64,000 nucleotides of DNA, taken from positions 24,905-88,904 of the forward strand of contig JAKPQM010000008.1 of assembly GCA_029546925.1 (NCBI GenBank), read 5' to 3'. This stretch comes from Actinomycetes bacterium (GTDB lineage: Bacteria; Actinomycetota; Coriobacteriia; Coriobacteriales; Atopobiaceae). Shown piece by piece: positions 51,992-59,481 of this stretch (positions within the stretch are counted from its first letter, which is position 1; each line of letters begins with the position of its first letter). The position numbers and the translations under genes were made by a program. A model generated the notes under the pieces. That model searched no databases. It was given only the letters and a program-made list of their open reading frames with translations, and was not told where the DNA came from.

Positions 51992-52549
51992 CTATCTGTC
52001 CAGCTTTTTGATCATCAGGTACACGTTGAGCAGGGTGCCATCCTTCAACCGTATGGCATTGGGCTGGACGCCCACGATCCTGAATCCCAGCCTCTCATAA
52101 AGAGAGCGCCCCTTGGTGTTCCCCTCGATGAATTCCAGCTCTATTTGGAGGACCTCTTCCCGCTCCTCGGCTATGCGGATCATCTCGTGGAGCATTTTCG
52201 TCCCGATACCCTGTCCCCAGAACTCGCTGCGCACGGCAAGCGCCACCTCCGCGCGATGCCGCGTCTTCATGATGTTCTTGAAAGCGATTTCACACGTGCC
52301 GACAATCCTGCCGTCAACAAGGCAGGCCATCATGACCTCGTTCTCCGCATCATTCTTGCGGGCAAGCAGCTTTGCCTCGTCTTCGAGCGTATAGCCGTCC
52401 CATTCTTCCGGCTCGCGGAGCAGGAAGACCGTCTCCTCGGCTGTCGCCTTCACGTATTCCAACATGCCTTCGGCGTCGCCATCGCGCGGATTTCTGAGCA
52501 CCGCCTTCCGGCCGTCTTTGAGCCGAAACGGGATCTCCTCTATCTTCAT
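51992..52549 (-). CDS. GNAT-family acetyltransferase
   Basis: Acetyltransferase of 185 residues. The acetyl-CoA motif A is AVRSEFWGQGIGTKMLHEMI (Q-x-x-G-x-G/A), with motif B NTKGRSLYERLGFRIVG following. It starts MKIEEIPFRLKDGRKAVLRN. Substrate unknown. GGAGGCGAACCC lies before the ATG at 52549; a longer frame from 52663 overlaps the decayed gene upstream. Confidence 0.85.
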   Translation of the reverse strand: MKIEEIPFRLKDGRKAVLRNPRDGDAEGMLEYVKATAEETVFLLREPEEWDGYTLEDEAKLLARKNDAENEVMMACLVDGRIVGTCEIAFKNIMKTRHRAEVALAVRSEFWGQGIGTKMLHEMIRIAEEREEVLQIELEFIEGNTKGRSLYERLGFRIVGVQPNAIRLKDGTLLNVYLMIKKLDR

Positions 52550-52596
52550 GGGTTCGCCTCCTGCAGCGCGGCTCCCGGACTGCCCCTGTCTGCCGA

Positions 52597-52857
52597 TCAC
52601 CGCTGCGCTTCGAGCGCGCTGATCCACTTCCGCTGGCGATGGGCATAGAAGAGCTTTGCCCACCAGTATACCGGCAGCGTCTTCCAGCCCGCGCCCACTT
52701 CAACGCAATCGGTGTATTCGCAGCGATTCGCGTCCAGCTCGCACAGGATGATCCCATGGTCCCAGATAGGTATGTGCTCGTTGCCCTCGTGCGTGCAGAT
52801 ACCTTCATCGAGACCGAAGCGCGGCACATGGATGCGGCGCGTGCCGAAGGATATCAC
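52597..52857 (-). pseudogene. C-terminal fragment of a SRPBCC/polyketide-cyclase-like protein
   Basis: An 86-residue open frame with no ATG and no ribosome-binding site. Its end, EYTDCVEVGAGWKTLPVYWW then AKLFYAHRQRKWISAL, fits the C terminus of SRPBCC-type proteins of the DUF4166-like kind, which finish with a Tyr-Thr-Asp strand, an 'A-x-x-FY-x-HRQ-x-x-W' helix. The N-terminal half is missing. Likely remnant. Confidence 0.45.
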
Positions 52858-52966
52858 GCCGTGGTCTCTCGAACACAGCTGCTTTGCCCGCGGGGAGAAT
52901 CGATGTCCTCACCACAGTCCGTGTTGCCAGAGCCATCCCCTCCCTTCGTGCGGAGGCAGCATTTAA

Positions 52967-53562
52967 TCAGAACGCTTGCACTGATGCCGCTATCGTATTC
53001 AGCGCCCCATGTACGATCCAGCTCGGAATGATAGAACCGTCTGAGAGGCTCTCGTTCAGATGACCGAGCAGAAGGGCAACCGCCATCGGATAGATCATGA
53101 TAACGGCCCCAGCAAGCACACCGACCTGTCCCCAACCCATCAGGAGATGGGCCGCGCCGAAGATAGCCGCTTGGATGGCGCTGCCTTTCCAAAACCCAAG
53201 CTTCGCGGCCAGCTTTTCAGGAGAAAGCCCCTGAACAGGATCTCTTCCGACAGCGCTGTCTGAATGAATGCGTGGATCAGGATCGCGGGAACCGTCCCCG
53301 CTCCCATCCCTTTGTATGCGGAGCCAGCGGTTTCCATGTCACCGCAGAGCCATGCGGCCAGCTCTCCAAGCAAAAACGTCACGATGATGGCAGCGGTTAT
53401 GGCGAGCATCAGGCTCCCTTTGCTGGCGGCAGCTGGTTTCTTGAGGCCCAACCACGGGAAGAAGCCCTCCTCCTTCCGCGCGGTGATTATCCACCATGCA
53501 CAGGGAACAGCTGTAAACAGGGCAACTTGTGCGATCCCGCTCCGCAATCCGTTCGTAAACAT
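52967..53562 (-). pseudogene. CPBP-family intramembrane protease, frameshifted
   Basis: From ATG 53562 (GGAGG 5 bases before it) the frame reads MFTNGLRSGIAQVALFTAVP to about 53220 and contains the CPBP motif ALSEEILFRGFLLK (EExxxR). After a one-base loss in the AAAA run near 53215 the remainder continues in another frame: KLGFWKGSAIQAAIFGAAHL and SWIVHGALNTIAASVQAF, with the two later histidines (FxxxH and HxxxN). With the base restored it would be about 198 residues. Many Abi/CPBP genes of this sort sit near bacteriocin or XRE genes. Broken as sequenced. Confidence 0.75.
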
Positions 53563-53591
53563 GGCGGCCTCCACGTTCTATACGCCTACCT

Positions 53592-53807
53592 TCAGTCGGC
53601 ATCGCGCTCATATTCCAGGATGTCTCCCGGTTGGCAATCCAGAGCTTCGCATATGGCGACCAAGGTTGAGAAGCGAATGGCGCTGATCTTGCCCGTCTTC
53701 ATTTTCGACAGGTTGACATTCGACACACCGACGGCCTCGGACAGCTCCTTAAGGCTCATCTTTCTGTCTGCCATGACGCGATCGAGGCGCAGCACGATTT
53801 TTCCCAT
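53592..53807 (-). CDS. Small XRE regulator of the YozG type
   Basis: Helix-turn-helix protein of 71 residues: MGKIVLRLDRVMADRKMSLK, ELSEAVGVSNVNLSKMKTGK, then ISAIRFSTLVAICEALDCQP, ending ILEYERDAD. This HTH_26 pattern is usually found next to DUF2975 membrane proteins. A DUF2975 gene lies on the same strand at 55372-55974, with an IS110-type element between them. TAGGAGA precedes the ATG. Confidence 0.88.
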   Translation of the reverse strand: MGKIVLRLDRVMADRKMSLKELSEAVGVSNVNLSKMKTGKISAIRFSTLVAICEALDCQPGDILEYERDAD

Positions 53808-53854
53808 ACCAGTCTCCTATATTCAATACGTTGCATTTGTCGGCGTCATATCGG

Positions 53855-53974
53855 ATGCTTGCAGATGCAATGCAGATTCTGGCGGGCAGGGATGCCGTCA
53901 TCGCAGATGAGGGCCTCCGGCACCTCGTTAAGGAGGGTGGCATCCTGCCCCGTTCGGGCAAGGCCGCGGATTAG
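53855..53974 (+). pseudogene. 39-residue fragment before the IS110-type element
   Basis: Plus-strand frame MLADAMQILAGRDAVIADEG then LRHLVKEGGILPRSGKAAD and TAG. It has amphipathic helices and looks like the end of a coding sequence rather than chance, but I know no family and there is no ribosome-binding site. It is cut off at its left side and ends near the likely left boundary of the insertion. Confidence 0.3.
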
Positions 53975-54077
53975 CTGGATGAAGGGGATCCGTCCCACTT
54001 CGCATCTCTTCTAGGAGGTTGCGGTCCCGGGCGGTTCGGGCAGCAGGGCCCGCCGAGGCGGGGAAGGAGCGATCCCC
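53975..54077 (+). ncRNA. Candidate bridge-RNA region of the IS110-type element
   Basis: About 100 non-coding bases directly before the transposase, GC-rich, with pairing segments such as GCCCGCC/GGCGGG near 54045-54062. IS110-type elements carry a structured guide (bridge) RNA in the non-coding end beside the transposase; this is where it would be. No loops matching donor and target have been worked out. Confidence 0.3.
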
Positions 54078-55256
54078 ATGATCTACGCGGGTGCGGGCAT
54101 CGCCAAGATGGACCACGTCGTCGACGCCGTCGACGAGTCGGGCGGCCAGGTCGCCAAGGCCATGCCCTTCAAGAACAGCGAGTCCGGCTTCGAGAGGTGC
54201 GTCGCGTGGCTCGAGGGCGTCGCGGAGGACCCCGCAGACGTCACCGTCGCCATGGAGGCAACCGGCCGCCACCGGATGGCCTGCCTCGCCTACCTCACCG
54301 CCCGCAGCTACGCCGTCGTGGTGGTGAACCCCGTGCACGTCAGGGCCATGCGCAAGATAAAGAACCTCTCCGGCGTGAAGAACGACCGCATCGACGCCTG
54401 GCTCATAGCCGAGACGCTGCGCATCGGCGAGTACGACCCGACGCGGCTGGCGACCGACGAGCTGCAGTCCCTGAAGACGCTGACGCGCTACCGCCAGTCC
54501 ATCCGCGACTCGATAGCCGAGACGAAGACCAAGGCCGTGTGCCTCATGGACCCCTGCTTCCCGGAGTACGCGGGGCTGTTCCCCGACATGTTCGGCGCGG
54601 CGTCCGCGGCCGTGCTGGCCAGGGCCTGTATCCCCTCGGAAGTATCCAAGATGCGGGCGTCCACGCTGGCGAGGCTCATGTCCGACGCCTCGCGCGGGAG
54701 GCTCGGGGCCGACAAGGCCGCCGAGCTCAAGGCCGCGGCGAAGTCGTCGGTCGGAATCCGGCTCGGCGAGGAGGCGGCCGCGTTCGAGATCCGCGAGTAC
54801 GTCGACCTGATAGGGCTCCTCGAGGCGAAGGCCGCCAGGGCCGACGCCCAGATCGCGGAGCTGCTCGACCGCATCGAGCCGCTCATCCTGACGATCCCGG
54901 GGGTATCGGTCACGCTGGGCGCCCAGATAGTCGCCGAGATCGGGGACGTGCGCAGGTTCAAGAACGCCGCCTCGATCGTGAAGTACGCGGGCCTGAACTC
55001 GGGCGTGAGCCAGTCCGGCCAGTTCGAGGCGGACGGCGAGCCCATCACCAAGGTCGGGTCGCCCTACCTGAGGAGGGCGATGTGGCTCGCGGCGGACGCC
55101 GCCAGGAGGTTCGACCCCAAGCTGCGCGAGTTCTACGAGAAGAAGCGGGCCGAGGGCAAGTGCCACCGGGTGGCGGTGACGGCCGTCGCCAGGAAGCTCT
55201 GCCACATCGTCTTCGCGGTCATGCGCGACCAGGTCCCGTATGATCCAGAGCGGTGA
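54078..55256 (+). CDS. IS110-family transposase, altered first catalytic motif
   Basis: Recombinase of 392 residues, IS110 type: an N-terminal RuvC-like (DEDD) domain and a C-terminal Transposase_20 domain. Features are ATGRHRMACLAYLTARSYAV, VNPVHVRAMRKIKNLSGVKN, then DRIDAWLIAETLRIGEYDP, and later ILTIPGVSVTLGAQIVAEIG and GLNSGVSQSGQ with the conserved serine region. The family's N-terminal GIDxxK is here GAGIAK (IYAGAGIAKMDH), so the first Asp of DEDD is missing. If real, the element may be inactive without help from an intact copy. GGGAAGGAG precedes the ATG. Confidence 0.9.
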   Translation: MIYAGAGIAKMDHVVDAVDESGGQVAKAMPFKNSESGFERCVAWLEGVAEDPADVTVAMEATGRHRMACLAYLTARSYAVVVVNPVHVRAMRKIKNLSGVKNDRIDAWLIAETLRIGEYDPTRLATDELQSLKTLTRYRQSIRDSIAETKTKAVCLMDPCFPEYAGLFPDMFGAASAAVLARACIPSEVSKMRASTLARLMSDASRGRLGADKAAELKAAAKSSVGIRLGEEAAAFEIREYVDLIGLLEAKAARADAQIAELLDRIEPLILTIPGVSVTLGAQIVAEIGDVRRFKNAASIVKYAGLNSGVSQSGQFEADGEPITKVGSPYLRRAMWLAADAARRFDPKLREFYEKKRAEGKCHRVAVTAVARKLCHIVFAVMRDQVPYDPER

Positions 55257-55371
55257 TAGCCCATTGCTCCTGCAAGCATTCGATATTCGGCTTTCAAAGT
55301 GCAAAGACCAACAAAACCAAAATCAGTCGAAAAACTTCTAATCGGGGCTTGACTTCATATAGCTGGTCTCC
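55257..55371. other. Right non-coding end of the IS110-type element
   Basis: 115 bases, notably AT-richer than the transposase gene, between the transposase stop and the DUF2975 stop codon on the other strand. The right IS boundary must lie within it; no terminal repeats are visible, as expected for IS110, which has few or none. Confidence 0.35.
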
Positions 55372-55974
55372 TTACAGGGTCTCGTCAGATTCGCGCTGCA
55401 GCTCTTCTCCGTAGCGGAAGACGTGGGACAGCAGGAATAGGACGAAGGCGAAGATGATGAAGGTCGCGTCGAAAAAGTAGCTGACCGTGACCTTTGAGGC
55501 AGCATTCATATTGATGAGCTGGGAGAGATCGTATGCTCCCAAGATCACCGTCTCGGAAACGGCCTTGAGGATCGCCTCGACGGTGCCGCCGATCAACACC
55601 AACCACCCGAGCTTCTTCAGGCTGTCGGCCACGCTGGTATCGAAGGGCCTCCCCTCTTTCATCGGCCTCAAGATCTTCCGGATGATCCGGATACCGACGC
55701 ACGTGATGGCCAAGACGATCATGGCTGATATGATTCCTACGATCAGGCGGCTCTTCACGTTTTCGGATACCACGATATCCGCTTCTTTCAGGGTCAGCGT
55801 GATGACACCCAGCGGAACGTTCGTCACCGAATAATCGGTAAAAGCATCCTTGAACACTGCCATCGCCACCCCGAGTACGGCGAGAAGGGCCGTGATGACA
55901 TAGAAGGCCTTCTCCGCGATGTTCATGCATACGTCGAGCCTCTTGGCCGTCCGTATCATCTTCTCATCCCTCAC
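55372..55974 (-). CDS. DUF2975 membrane protein
   Basis: Membrane protein of 200 residues with four segments (FYVITALLAVLGVAMAVF, LIVGIISAMIVLAITCVG, LGWLVLIGGTVEAILKAV, FIIFAFVLFLLSHVF) and the family pattern KILRPMKEGRPFDTSVADSL and a C-terminal RYGEELQRESDETL. DUF2975 proteins usually are co-transcribed with a YozG-type XRE regulator; such a gene lies beyond the IS110-type element at 53592. Function unknown, possibly regulated membrane stress response. ATG at 55974 has AGGAGG before it. Confidence 0.85.
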   Translation of the reverse strand: MRDEKMIRTAKRLDVCMNIAEKAFYVITALLAVLGVAMAVFKDAFTDYSVTNVPLGVITLTLKEADIVVSENVKSRLIVGIISAMIVLAITCVGIRIIRKILRPMKEGRPFDTSVADSLKKLGWLVLIGGTVEAILKAVSETVILGAYDLSQLINMNAASKVTVSYFFDATFIIFAFVLFLLSHVFRYGEELQRESDETL

Positions 55975-55991
55975 GATATATCCTCCTTAAC

Positions 55992-56080
55992 TGTAAACGA
56001 TTATTTATTAATGTTTATCATTAACTTCATTATGATCATCGTTATTGTTTTGTCAAGAAGAATGTAATGTTTATCGTTAA
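55992..56080. promoter_or_regulatory. Repeated operator motifs before the DUF2975 gene
   Basis: ATGTTTATCATTAAC at 56011-56025 and ATGTTTATCGTTAA at 56067-56080 are near-identical, and TGTAAACGATTA at 55992-56003 looks like a reversed, weaker copy. They lie in a 90-bp AT-rich stretch just before the DUF2975 start. Probably binding sites of the XRE regulator. Confidence 0.55.
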
Positions 56081-56156
56081 AAAGAGGGAGCGTCAACCTG
56101 TGCAGGCCACGCTAAGAGCATCATCGGGGAGCGACGCCCCTGCAGTGTTCGCCGCC

Positions 56157-56657
56157 TCAGACCTTGTCCAGCACTTTCTCCATCACCTGGATCTGTTGGG
56201 CATTGCCCGCTGCCATCTTCACCGGCATATAACCCACACGTTCCCAAAAGCACCGTGCGCTCTCGTTCTGAACAAGGATGCCGAGGCGGCCCCGCTTGAA
56301 TCCGAGCCCTCGCAGCTCAAGCTCGAGCGCCCTATAAAGGCTGCTGCCGATGCCCGAGCGCTGCCGGCTCCCCTCCACCATGAAAAGGCCGATAAAGAAG
56401 CTGTCTTCATCCGGATAGCGCAGGATGAGGTCGAGAACAGCAAGGGGTCTGCCCGCTTCCCTGTAGAGGTAGAAATGCTTGTCCTGCCTGCTCACCGAAG
56501 GTGGAAGGGCATCCAAATCCCCAAGCACCGTATCGGATGAGATCATCTCGGTCCCCGCGAGGGCGAAGTATCCACGGTTGCCGAGATAGAGCTCCAGCAC
56601 CTCGTCGAGGCACGGGTCATCGCGGTCGAAGAGCTCGATTCGCCGTATCCCGCTCAT
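56157..56657 (-). CDS. GNAT-family acetyltransferase
   Basis: Acetyltransferase-like protein of 166 residues. The acetyl-CoA motif is EGSRQRSGIGSSLYRALELE (R-Q-x-S-G-I-G) and motif B NESARCFWERVGYMPVK. It starts MSGIRRIELFDRDDPCLDEV. Substrate unknown. Single gene; the DUF2975 control region lies on its 3' side. Confidence 0.85.
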   Translation of the reverse strand: MSGIRRIELFDRDDPCLDEVLELYLGNRGYFALAGTEMISSDTVLGDLDALPPSVSRQDKHFYLYREAGRPLAVLDLILRYPDEDSFFIGLFMVEGSRQRSGIGSSLYRALELELRGLGFKRGRLGILVQNESARCFWERVGYMPVKMAAGNAQQIQVMEKVLDKV

Positions 56658-57074
56658 AGCCTTACACCTCGGCTTTCCTCATCGCTATGATATCAACTAG
56701 CGCCATCCGGTCCACGTCTCTCTAGCACCATACCGCAGCACGTATCGGGCGCGCGATTGATGGTGTTTCCGCTGCTTCTATATTCTTGCAATCGCTACCA
56801 GCCGTCTGCTCCGCAACAGAAGATCGGGAGAATATGGATGGTCTTTGTGGCTTCCCCATATATACACCGTATGTCTATAGCCCTCTTTTCCGTCCAACAA
56901 GCCTGCTTTTTTCCAACCTTATATAGTTCTGGACGAAAGGGTCTATGCCGGCGGGGATTCCCGCCACACCTCGCTTGGTTGCAGGTGCGCGAGCAACTAT
57001 CCCTGCTCGATTCACTATGCGGCTGCCTATAGGCCCGCGTTTTTGAACTCGCTATCGCGCGTCCTGTTTTTGCA
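56658..57074. other. Intergenic region, no gene seen
   Basis: 417 bases between a GNAT gene and the 3' end of a hydrolase gene. The sequence is less GC-rich than its neighbours. An open frame at 56757-57032 has no ribosome-binding site and its composition looks random. A promoter for the GNAT gene must be here. Confidence 0.4.
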
Positions 57075-57887
57075 TCATTGCGCCGTTTCGAGAAACCTTA
57101 AAACCCGTTCATTGAAGTCCGCAGCCTCTTCGAACGCCGCATGACCCAATCCTTCGTATAGGTGCAATTCGCTGTTCGCAATGCGCTCTCTCATCTCATA
57201 GGCCGCATCGGCCCCCACTATTTTGTCCTCTGTGCCGCCGATGATGAGGGTAGGGCAGCCGATTCTCGCCAGATCATCGCGTAGATCGAAATCGAGAATC
57301 GCCTGAGCGTTGATAAAAAACCTGTCATAGCGCAGCTGTTTCATCACGGCTCCGATTACCGGATAGAATCTTCGGAGCTTCTTCAGGTATCCCTCGGAGT
57401 AGCTTTTCTCGTTCATGTCAGCCATCAACTGTTCGTATTGCCCGCTTTTTGCAAGGTCGATCCAGTTATTCACGCAAGCGCGTATCGTCTCATTCGCATA
57501 GGGAGCGGAAACTGCAATGACCAGCCTGCCGACTTTTTCTGCGTGGTCTATCGAGAGGTGCTGGGCAATCATTCCTCCTTGGGATACTCCCATGACAGAA
57601 GCTTTCCTCAATCCGAGGATTTCCATTGCTTTGGCCTGATCGTCTGCCATATCCCGGATCGAATAGCCCTCCGGCATCCGGTTTTTCCTGCTGAACATAT
57701 ATACGGTGTATCGGTCGAAAAAATCTCTGTATGGCCTTGCCAACAGCAGGGCTTTCCCCTGTACCGTTGCCAATCCGTCAGACAGTCCGGGGAGTAGTAT
57801 AAACGCCTCTTCGCCATGCCCGAAAGAAACATAGCTCATCTCCGCATCGCCTACTGGGACCTTTCCGTTTCTAGCATTCCATAGCAT
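57075..57887 (-). CDS. Alpha/beta hydrolase
   Basis: Alpha/beta-fold hydrolase of 270 residues. The nucleophile elbow is VMGVSQGGMIAQHL (G-x-S-x-G with Ser), the oxyanion region is AFILLPGLSDGLATVQ, the acid lies in LIIGGTEDKIVGADAAYEM and the histidine in LYEGLGHAAFEEAADF. Substrate unknown; similar proteins act on esters or lactones. GAGG lies 9 bases before ATG 57887; an ATG three codons upstream is possible. The longer open frame to 58154 passes through a short tandem repeat and is not coding. Confidence 0.85.
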   Translation of the reverse strand: MLWNARNGKVPVGDAEMSYVSFGHGEEAFILLPGLSDGLATVQGKALLLARPYRDFFDRYTVYMFSRKNRMPEGYSIRDMADDQAKAMEILGLRKASVMGVSQGGMIAQHLSIDHAEKVGRLVIAVSAPYANETIRACVNNWIDLAKSGQYEQLMADMNEKSYSEGYLKKLRRFYPVIGAVMKQLRYDRFFINAQAILDFDLRDDLARIGCPTLIIGGTEDKIVGADAAYEMRERIANSELHLYEGLGHAAFEEAADFNERVLRFLETAQ

Positions 57888-57948
57888 CCTTACCATCCTC
57901 GCAAATTCGAGTCTTTCGACACCCGCTCTGCACGCTCGGCCTGTTCGC

Positions 57949-58006
57949 GTGAACGCTGCCCCCGTCCCTCTGTTCACGTGAACGCTGCCCCCGTCCCTCT
58001 GTTCAC
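57949..58006. repeat. Two tandem copies of a 29-bp repeat with inverted ends
   Basis: The 29 bases 57949-57977, starting GTGAACGCTGCC and ending CTGTTCAC, are repeated exactly at 57978-58006. The end of a further copy (CTGTTCGC) precedes them. Each unit has inverted ends GTGAAC/GTTCAC and a G/C-rich centre, a layout similar to the GTGACAAGTGACC repeats at 42.7 kb. Confidence 0.9.
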
Positions 58007-58018
58007 GTCCTGCTGCTT

Positions 58019-59200
58019 CTACGCTCTTGACAGCAAAGCCACCGTCTCCACATGCTTGGTATGCGGGAACATGTCCACGGGCGAGACACGCTCGAGCCGG
58101 AAGCCCCGCCTGCGGAAAAGGGCGAGGTCGCGGGCTTGGGTGACGGGATTGCACGAGACGTAGACCACGCGCTCAGGCGTAAGCGCTGCCACGGCGATGA
58201 TGAACTCGGGGGTTGAGCCCGCACGCGGAGGATCGAGGATCACAGTGTCGAAGCGTCTCCCGTCGCGAGCCGCACGGGTTATCCATGCAGTCGCGTCGGC
58301 GCGTTCGATATGGACGCGCTCGGACATGCCGTTCGCCTCGGCGTTAGCGCGTGCCATGGCAACTCCACCGGCATCGCGTTCCACGCCCACGACCTCGATA
58401 CCCTCCATCTGCGCCGCAGCGCAGATGCCGATGGTCCCGCAGCCGCAGTAGGCGTCGAGCACGCTTGCGCCCGACGCGCATCGGATGCCCTCGATAGCCA
58501 AACGATAGAGAAGCTCGGTTTGGGCAGGATTGGTTTGGTAGAAGCTCGTCGCCGTGATGGCGAACCTGCAGCCGAGCAGCTCGTCGTACATGACGGGGTT
58601 GCCCCAGAGCGTGTGGCAGGCACGGCCCAACAAGGCGTTGGTGCGCTTGTCGTTGATATTCTGCACAATGCCGGTGAGCTCGGGATGGGCTCTTACAAGC
58701 GCATCGGCAAGCTGCCCGGCACGCGGCACACGCTCTTCGCGGGTGACGAGGGTGAGCAGCACGTCATCGGTGGCATAGCCCGCGCGGACGATGGCATGGC
58801 GTAGATGGCCCGTATGCTGATCCTCGTTATATGGGGAAATACCCAGCTTCTGGGCTATGGACGCCACGTCGTTCAGAATCTGGCGCAAGCCGTCCCTCTC
58901 CACGAGACAGCTTTCGCAGGATACGATGCGATGCGTCCCTTGCGCATAAAAGCCGGAGCGCACCTGCCTGCCGTCTTTGCCGCCGGGAACGAAGGGCGTA
59001 GCTGCCTTGTGTCGGTACGCACGGGGCTCGTCCATGCCCGCAATCCGATCAACGGTCGCCCCGTCCTGCTCGGCCATCGCACCGAGCAGGTCCTCCACCT
59101 GCCTCTGTTTACGTTCGAGCTGTATGGGATAAGGCACGGCAAGCCACTCGCAGCCGCCGCAGGCCTTGGCAATCGGACAGGTGTAGGTACGATATCCCAT
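58019..59200 (-). CDS. rlmD: 23S rRNA (uracil-C5)-methyltransferase, RlmD/TrmA family
   Basis: Iron-sulphur methyltransferase of 393 residues. The cluster ligands are CPIAKACGGCEW at the N terminus and a further Cys in VSCESCLVERDG. SAM binding is at SVLDAYCGCGTIGICAAAQ, with VILDPPRAGSTPEF and the catalytic Cys in VYVSCNPVTQARDLALFRR. It methylates a uridine, most likely U1939 of 23S rRNA (RlmD) or a tRNA T54 equivalent (TrmA-like); which cannot be told. The start at 59200 begins MGYRTYTCPI; upstream in-frame sequence is repeat-rich. Confidence 0.92.
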   Translation of the reverse strand: MGYRTYTCPIAKACGGCEWLAVPYPIQLERKQRQVEDLLGAMAEQDGATVDRIAGMDEPRAYRHKAATPFVPGGKDGRQVRSGFYAQGTHRIVSCESCLVERDGLRQILNDVASIAQKLGISPYNEDQHTGHLRHAIVRAGYATDDVLLTLVTREERVPRAGQLADALVRAHPELTGIVQNINDKRTNALLGRACHTLWGNPVMYDELLGCRFAITATSFYQTNPAQTELLYRLAIEGIRCASGASVLDAYCGCGTIGICAAAQMEGIEVVGVERDAGGVAMARANAEANGMSERVHIERADATAWITRAARDGRRFDTVILDPPRAGSTPEFIIAVAALTPERVVYVSCNPVTQARDLALFRRRGFRLERVSPVDMFPHTKHVETVALLSRA

Positions 59201-59283
59201 ACGATCAGTGTAGCCGTTGTGCCGAGAAAAGAAGCCGGGGCAGGTTCTTATCATTCTGAGCCGCATTGACCCGCTTTTGGTGT

Positions 59284-59457
59284 TGCGGTAATCATGAATA
59301 CCGCATTTTTTCGAGGCGAGAAAAACTGCGGTGATCGTAGAAGCGCAGGTAGGAGACGTGCCGATTCTCACCGATAGAAGCGAGAACTGCGGTATTCTCG
59401 AATACCGCAGTTGCCGAGAATCTCAGAAGTGCGGTGATCGTGAATACCGCACTTCTG
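59284..59457. repeat. Cluster of three GCGGTA/TACCGC hairpins
   Basis: TGCGGTA (59284-59290) with TACCGCA (59299-59305); AACTGCGGTATTC (59385-59397) with GAATACCGCAGTT (59400-59412); CAGAAGTGCGGT (59424-59435) with ACCGCACTTCTG (59446-59457). All share a TGCGGT-to-ACCGCA core with GTGATC or GAATAC inside. They lie in the gap between the kinase stop and the rlmD start, both on the minus strand. Confidence 0.75.
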
Positions 59458-59481
59458 TACGCCGCTTCTCCACGCAGCGCC

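Noticed and set aside
53928..55304. A 458-residue minus-strand frame and a 348-residue plus-strand frame over the IS110 transposase
   Set aside because: Both overlap the transposase fully, whose motifs are clear; they are out-of-frame readings of GC-rich DNA.
57888..58154. A long N-terminal extension of the alpha/beta hydrolase
   Set aside because: It reads through the 29-bp tandem repeat and into rlmD, with no ribosome-binding site at 58154.
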